Shown here: positions 13,784 through 17,604 of the stretch, piece after piece | Layout of the letters: each line of letters starts with the position of its first letter | Numbering within the stretch: position 1 is the first letter of the stretch | Assembly (NCBI GenBank): GCA_964346495.1 | Contig: CAYFUW010000043.1 | Location: 1-17,604 of the forward strand | Direction: 5' to 3' | DNA: 17,604 nucleotides | Source of the DNA: JBGZFC01 sp964346495 | GTDB taxonomy: Bacteria; Bacteroidota; Bacteroidia; Bacteroidales; Dysgonomonadaceae | Made by a program: the position numbers and the translations under genes | Notes under the pieces: generated by a model | Told to the model about the DNA's origin: nothing | Databases searched by the model: none | What the model saw: only the letters and a program-made list of their open reading frames with translations

Positions 13784-14929
13784 TTACAGATCTTTCTTTA
13801 ATAAAATTCTTATTGTGGTTCCTTTGCCCATTTCGGACTGTTTTACAAAGATTTTTCCTTTGTGATAAGTCTCTACAATTCGTTTGGCAAGCGACAATCC
13901 TAATCCCCAGCCACGCTCTTTTGTGGTATATCCGGGTTTAAAAATCTCTTTATATTTCGATTTGGGCATTCCTTTGCCTGTATCGGTAATATCTAAGCAG
14001 TAATATTTTGTTCGTTCTTTTATCTGGTAGGTAATAACACCTTGTCCGCTCATTGCATCTACAGCATTTTTTGTAACATTTTCCAATACCCATGCAAAAA
14101 GTGGTTCGTTCAGTGACACCTGTATCTCATCAGAAGGAAAATCGAAAACCAATTCTACTTTGTTCGAGATTCGTTTTTCTAAGTATGTTATTGATTTTTT
14201 TACAATATCTAGAAATGGATATGGCTTAATGTCTGATATTGAACCTATCTTAGAAAAACGCTCTGCAATTGTTTCCAAACGATGCACATCTTTATCTATT
14301 TCATCGAGCAAAGATGGGTCAACATTTTTCAGTTTCAAATATTCTGTCCAGGCAATTAGAGATGATATTGGAGTTCCCAATTGATGCGCAGTCTCTTTTG
14401 AAAGTCCAACCCACACTTTGTTTTGTTCTGCTTTTTGAGAGCTTCTTAAAGCGAAAAATGCCAAGCCAATAAAAATACCGATTATAACCAATTGAATATA
14501 AGGATATACTTGCAACTGTTTAAGTGTATATGAGTCATCGTAATAGAGCACTTGATCCAACTCTGCCAATGGAATAGGTTCGTGTCGTTCAGAAAACTCT
14601 TCCATTTTTTTTGCTAAAAACTCTTCTTCGTTTTTTTCGGGAAGTTCAATGTTGTTAGCTGTATATGTATTATTAGTTTTATCGTACAAAATTACGGGAA
14701 TGGTTTTGTTACTTTGCAAAATTTGCAACACAAGGCTCATATCAATATTTTCATTTCCTGAAGCCAACAGTTCGGTAGCCATTGCCCATATCTCTATCTT
14801 ACTTCGCTCTTCTTCCGATAATTTCTTAACCAATCTGTTGGAGAGAGCCAAAGATACAACAGCTATTGCAATAGCTATGAAAACAAAAATATTTCTTACA
14901 ATCTGTCGAGAACCAAAAAATAATCTCAT
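13784..14929 (-). CDS. Membrane sensor histidine kinase without a neighbouring response regulator
   Basis: The start is taken at the ATG at 14929 (MRLFFGSRQIVRN); the frame opens further upstream only with a TTG at 14992. The 381-residue protein has two membrane helices (about 12-32 and 142-162) around a sensor region of roughly 110 residues that should face the periplasm. No HAMP or PAS domain is seen. The kinase core is complete: H-box KETAHQLGTPISSL with His182, N-box ENVTKNAVDAM (283-293), G1 DTGKG (316-320), F-box IFKPGYTTK, and G2 GWGLGLSLAKR (340-350). It should autophosphorylate at His182 and pass phosphate to a response regulator, but none lies within the window. The signal is unknown. 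Its 3' end is 10 bp from the convergent B3/4 gene, and no terminator is visible there. Confidence 0.92.
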   Translation of the reverse strand: MRLFFGSRQIVRNIFVFIAIAIAVVSLALSNRLVKKLSEEERSKIEIWAMATELLASGNENIDMSLVLQILQSNKTIPVILYDKTNNTYTANNIELPEKNEEEFLAKKMEEFSERHEPIPLAELDQVLYYDDSYTLKQLQVYPYIQLVIIGIFIGLAFFALRSSQKAEQNKVWVGLSKETAHQLGTPISSLIAWTEYLKLKNVDPSLLDEIDKDVHRLETIAERFSKIGSISDIKPYPFLDIVKKSITYLEKRISNKVELVFDFPSDEIQVSLNEPLFAWVLENVTKNAVDAMSGQGVITYQIKERTKYYCLDITDTGKGMPKSKYKEIFKPGYTTKERGWGLGLSLAKRIVETYHKGKIFVKQSEMGKGTTIRILLKKDL

Positions 14930-15035
14930 ATCGTTTTGTTTGGATAATAGTAAATTGATTAACGAGAAATCTTCCAATTTATTTGCTTTCAATTATTAAT
15001 TTAATCAATAACTGCAAAATGCGGTGTTAATTTGG

Positions 15036-15066
15036 TTTGAATAATGGGCGAAAAGATTTAATTTTG
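15036..15066 (+). promoter_or_regulatory. Well-formed Bacteroidota promoter of the prolyl oligopeptidase gene
   Basis: TTTG (15036-15039), a 19-bp spacer and TAATTTTG (15059-15066) give both elements at the expected distance. Initiation near 15072 leaves a leader of about 35 nt rich in A and T before the ATG at 15108. It lies in the divergent gap with the histidine kinase gene, for which no convincing promoter was found. Confidence 0.75.
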
Positions 15067-15107
15067 CTAATTAATTCATTTTACAACAAATTTAAAAAAT
15101 CAAATCA

Positions 15108-17174
15108 ATGAAAAAACTATCTTTATTTGTATTATTAATTATGACACTATCAGTATCAGGTCAAATTAAATTTCAGCCACCGGCAACACCTAAAAGACCG
15201 GTTGTTGATACACTGCACAATGTAGTTATTACCGACGATTATCGTTGGTTGGAAGACAAAGATAACGAGGAAGTTATGGCTTGGACAATAGCGCAGCACG
15301 AGTATGGGGTTGAGTATTTAAAGAAAACTCAAAATGCACATCCGGGTGTTCGCGAAGCTGTTGCGACATATATAGATATGGATTACGAAGGACCTATAAC
15401 AAAAATAGGTACTCGTCAATTTCAAACAATCAAGCGAAAAGGCGATAAGCAGTATAAAATTTACACAATTATCGATGGTGAAAAAAAACTTATTTGGGAC
15501 CCTGTAGCTCTTGACGCATCGGGAAAAACATCTACATCAGGAACAAATTATACGTACGATGGAAACAGAGCCGCAATAAGCGTTCAGCAAAGTGGTGCCG
15601 AAATTTCTACAACTTACATTATCGACACAAAAACGGGCGAAATATTGTATGAGCCATTGAAAGATACTGCAGGTTTTCGCTGGACAAAAGATCAGCAACA
15701 CGCCTATATTACTAAAAGAGGTAAAGAGGAGATAGTTTCACAACTACCTTTGAAAACTTATCTTTGGAAAGTGGGTGAGCCGATTGAAACTGCTGTGTTT
15801 ATCGGAACAACTAAAGATGCAATGAACAGTTTCTTTATTTACGATAACAGATACAGCGATGTAACGTTCTACGGTGAAAGTGATTTCTACTCGAATAGTC
15901 TTTATATGCGCAAAACAGGAACAAACGACGAGGGTGTTCTGATATATGAGAGCGATAAGCATAACGCATATCCCGAAGCAATAGGAGAAAACTTGTATGT
16001 ACTTACAAATGATAATGCACCAAATTACAGATTGTTGACTGCCAAAGTGTCAGAGCCTGATTACAAAAACTGGAAAACGTTGATTCCTGAATCTGAGACT
16101 GTAATTCAGGATTATGTAGTAACTAAAAACAGCATCATCATTCAAGATAAAAAAGATATTCAAAGCCGTCTGACACTATACACTCTTGACGGTAAGTTTA
16201 TTAGAGAAATAGAGCTTCCCGAATTAGGTAATGTTGGCGGTATGAGCTACAATAGAGAAGAAGATTCTCTATATGTTAGTCTTAATACGTTTACATCAAC
16301 ACCGAAAACTTTTGTTGCTTCACCTAACGATTTCAATTGGAAACTCTATTATAAACGCGATTTGCCAATAGATATGAGCAATGTAGAGGGTCACATTAAG
16401 TTTTATACATCTAAAGATGGAACAAAAGTTCCTGCATTTGTAGTTCACAAAAAAGGCTTAAAACTTGATGGCAACAATCCTGTTTACATTACCGGATATG
16501 GTGGTTTTAATGTTGGTATTCAGCCCGGATATTTCGGATTTTATGCACCGTTGATTGAGAAGGGTGTAGTGATAGTTGAAGCAGGAATTCGTGGTGGCGA
16601 TGAGTATGGCGAAGAGTGGCATCGCACGGGAATGCTCGATAAAAAACAGAATACTTTCGACGATTTTAACAGTTGTGTTGAGTGGCTGATTAAAGAAGGC
16701 TATACCAATCCGTCGCGTGTAGTGGCACAAGGTGGAAGTAATGGTGGCTTGTTGATGGGTGCAATAGCAACTCAACGTCCCGATTTGTATAAAGCAATTA
16801 TATGCGAAGTTCCGCTAATTGATATGGTTCGATATCACAAATTCCTAATTGCAAGATATTGGATTCCCGAATATGGTTCGTCTGACGATGCAGAACAGTT
16901 TGGATGGATTTTACCATACTCGCCATATCACAATATTCGTACAAACGTGAGTACACCAACTATGCTTGTTACATCGGGAATAAACGATAGTCGCACGCAC
17001 CCGATGCACGCACAGAAATTTGTTGCTGCATTGCAAAACAATCCGGGACAAACAAATCCCGTAATATTGCGTGTTGATTTCGATAGCGGACACGGCACAG
17101 GTCAAAGTACACAGCAGCGTATTGACAATTACACCTATATTTTTGAGTTTATACTTAATCAGTTAGGTTTGTAG
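15108..17174 (+). CDS. Exported prolyl oligopeptidase (peptidase S9A)
   Basis: The 688-residue protein has a Sec signal peptide (MKKLSLFVLLIMTLSVSG, cleavage near residue 18-19) and no lipobox Cys, so it is probably periplasmic. The mature form begins with the POP N-terminal segment (residues 24-80, with DDYRWLED at 43-50), followed by a seven-bladed propeller (about 80-420) and the alpha/beta-hydrolase domain (about 425-688). The catalytic triad is visible: Ser544 in QGGSNGGLLMG, Asp627 in INDSRTHP and His662 in DSGHGTGQS. Arg629 matches the substrate-carboxylate-binding Arg of pig POP. GYGGFN (463-468) and RGGDEYGEEWH (495-505) are conserved family segments. It should cut short peptides after proline. 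Its own promoter precedes it; no terminator was found within about 60 bp after the stop. Confidence 0.95.
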   Translation: MKKLSLFVLLIMTLSVSGQIKFQPPATPKRPVVDTLHNVVITDDYRWLEDKDNEEVMAWTIAQHEYGVEYLKKTQNAHPGVREAVATYIDMDYEGPITKIGTRQFQTIKRKGDKQYKIYTIIDGEKKLIWDPVALDASGKTSTSGTNYTYDGNRAAISVQQSGAEISTTYIIDTKTGEILYEPLKDTAGFRWTKDQQHAYITKRGKEEIVSQLPLKTYLWKVGEPIETAVFIGTTKDAMNSFFIYDNRYSDVTFYGESDFYSNSLYMRKTGTNDEGVLIYESDKHNAYPEAIGENLYVLTNDNAPNYRLLTAKVSEPDYKNWKTLIPESETVIQDYVVTKNSIIIQDKKDIQSRLTLYTLDGKFIREIELPELGNVGGMSYNREEDSLYVSLNTFTSTPKTFVASPNDFNWKLYYKRDLPIDMSNVEGHIKFYTSKDGTKVPAFVVHKKGLKLDGNNPVYITGYGGFNVGIQPGYFGFYAPLIEKGVVIVEAGIRGGDEYGEEWHRTGMLDKKQNTFDDFNSCVEWLIKEGYTNPSRVVAQGGSNGGLLMGAIATQRPDLYKAIICEVPLIDMVRYHKFLIARYWIPEYGSSDDAEQFGWILPYSPYHNIRTNVSTPTMLVTSGINDSRTHPMHAQKFVAALQNNPGQTNPVILRVDFDSGHGTGQSTQQRIDNYTYIFEFILNQLGL

Positions 17175-17379
17175 TTTAAGTATTTAGTCTTAAGTTCTGA
17201 GTATGTAGTTGGTGCGTGTTACGTGTTACGTGATGCGTGTTTATGCGGGAGGAATTTGCAAACCCGACATCAGAATAGTTTATTTGTTTACTTAAACAAT
17301 TACAGGCTATAAAATTGCGTAAGAGCGTAGGGTGAAATCTTTGCGTTTCTTGCGCTTTTATTTTTGAACTAAACTTCAG

Positions 17380-17403
17380 TTCTTTGTTTTTTGTTCTTTG
17401 TTC
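17380..17403. repeat. Heptad tandem repeat
   Basis: TTCTTTG, TTTTTTG, TTCTTTG and a partial TTCTCGC unit follow each other, with a 7-bp period and one substitution in the second copy. Such a tract could expand or contract by slippage. Confidence 0.7.
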
Positions 17404-17442
17404 TCGCTGGCGCGCTTTTGTAAAGTGTGGTTATTGAGCATG

Positions 17443-17468
17443 CGGTCATTGAACTTGTCGAAATGCCG
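17443..17468. repeat. Small REP-like hairpin with ACTTGTCGA loop
   Basis: CGGTCATT and AATGCCG pair over seven bases with one bulged T, around a loop containing GAACTTGTCGA. From memory, sequences of the form ATTGAGCTTGTCGAAATGCC are common between genes in Bacteroidota, so this may be one copy of a dispersed family; I could not search for it. Confidence 0.45.
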
Positions 17469-17513
17469 AAGTGTGTCTGCCGACAGGCAACTTGCTTCGC
17501 AACATTGCTACCG

Positions 17514-17528
17514 CACGATTCTATCGTG
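17514..17528. repeat. Short perfect hairpin
   Basis: CACGAT and ATCGTG pair around TCT. It is not followed by a T-run on either strand, so it is not a terminator as it stands. Confidence 0.5.
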
Positions 17529-17604
17529 TGTGTTAATCATTCACAGAATGGCGCGAGCAGTGTCTCGTCCTAAAAAAAGTTTACACATTTTGTCATACTT
17601 TTTC

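Larger units (their letters stand above)
17175..17604. repeat. Repeat-rich non-coding region
   Basis: This 430-bp stretch has no convincing open frame on either strand. It contains: AGT-rich imperfect units at about 17174-17211; GTGTTACGT-type units (17214-17240); CTTTGCGTTTCTTGCGC at 17339-17355; heptad TTCTTTG-like units (17380-17403); a 15-bp-period near-repeat GGTTATTGAGC/GGTCATTGAAC (17429-17454); and small hairpins. From about 17400 the base composition looks richer in G+C than in the nearby genes. It looks like an accumulation of intergenic repeats rather than a decayed gene, but a partial gene reaching in from the right edge cannot be ruled out. Confidence 0.55.

Noticed and set aside
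14930..14992. TTG start giving 21 extra residues on the histidine kinase
   Set aside because: The ATG at 14929 places a short basic segment directly before the first membrane helix, as is usual; the extension adds nothing recognisable.

Overview
The window is AT-rich chromosomal DNA from a member of the Bacteroidota, most likely order Bacteroidales. The evidence is the TAnnTTTG-type -7 promoter elements with A/T-rich start regions, lipoproteins whose Cys is followed by acidic residues, a Bacteroidales-style methylmalonyl-CoA decarboxylase cluster (mce, mmdA, oadG, biotin carrier), a lipid-anchored DUF4369-like/thioredoxin-fold protein, and enolase, PfkA and PNPase of the expected type. No tRNA, rRNA, CRISPR array, transposase, phage gene or origin was seen. 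Genus is not decidable by eye.

Layout. 1-1801: a small outer-membrane beta-barrel protein and an M24 metallopeptidase in one plus-strand unit, closed by a strong terminator. 1802-2875: a monocistronic acidic lipoprotein with its own terminator. 2876-3179: non-coding, with a 122-bp imperfect palindrome and two hairpin terminators. 3180-6140, minus strand: mce-mmdA-oadG-biotin carrier, with a long hairpin between mmdA and oadG. 6157-9476, minus: pfkA, then pnp further upstream. 9616-11552, plus: lipoprotein with a CXXC-less thioredoxin fold, then queC, ending in a terminator that includes the queC stop codon. 11579-12966, minus: eno. 13039-13773, plus: B3/4-domain protein. 13784-14929, minus: orphan sensor histidine kinase, convergent with the previous gene. 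15036-17174, plus: secreted prolyl oligopeptidase. 17175-17604: non-coding and rich in short repeats.

The gene content fits a fermentative or peptide-using anaerobe, which is an inference. PfkA and enolase serve glycolysis. Mce and the MmdA/OadG/biotin-carrier set convert methylmalonyl-CoA to propionyl-CoA in the succinate-to-propionate pathway. The M24 peptidase and prolyl oligopeptidase both handle proline-containing peptides. QueC serves queuosine synthesis and PNPase serves RNA turnover.

Most of the window is ordinary housekeeping DNA, and I see no convincing new multi-gene system. The points most worth following are: the decarboxylase operon ends in terminators with no Na+-pumping beta subunit; a 15-bp intercistronic hairpin whose one imperfect position pairs (G-U) only in the mmd mRNA sense; the palindromic intergenic element at 2882-3003; the CXXC-less thioredoxin lipoprotein; and the repeat-rich tail of the window.
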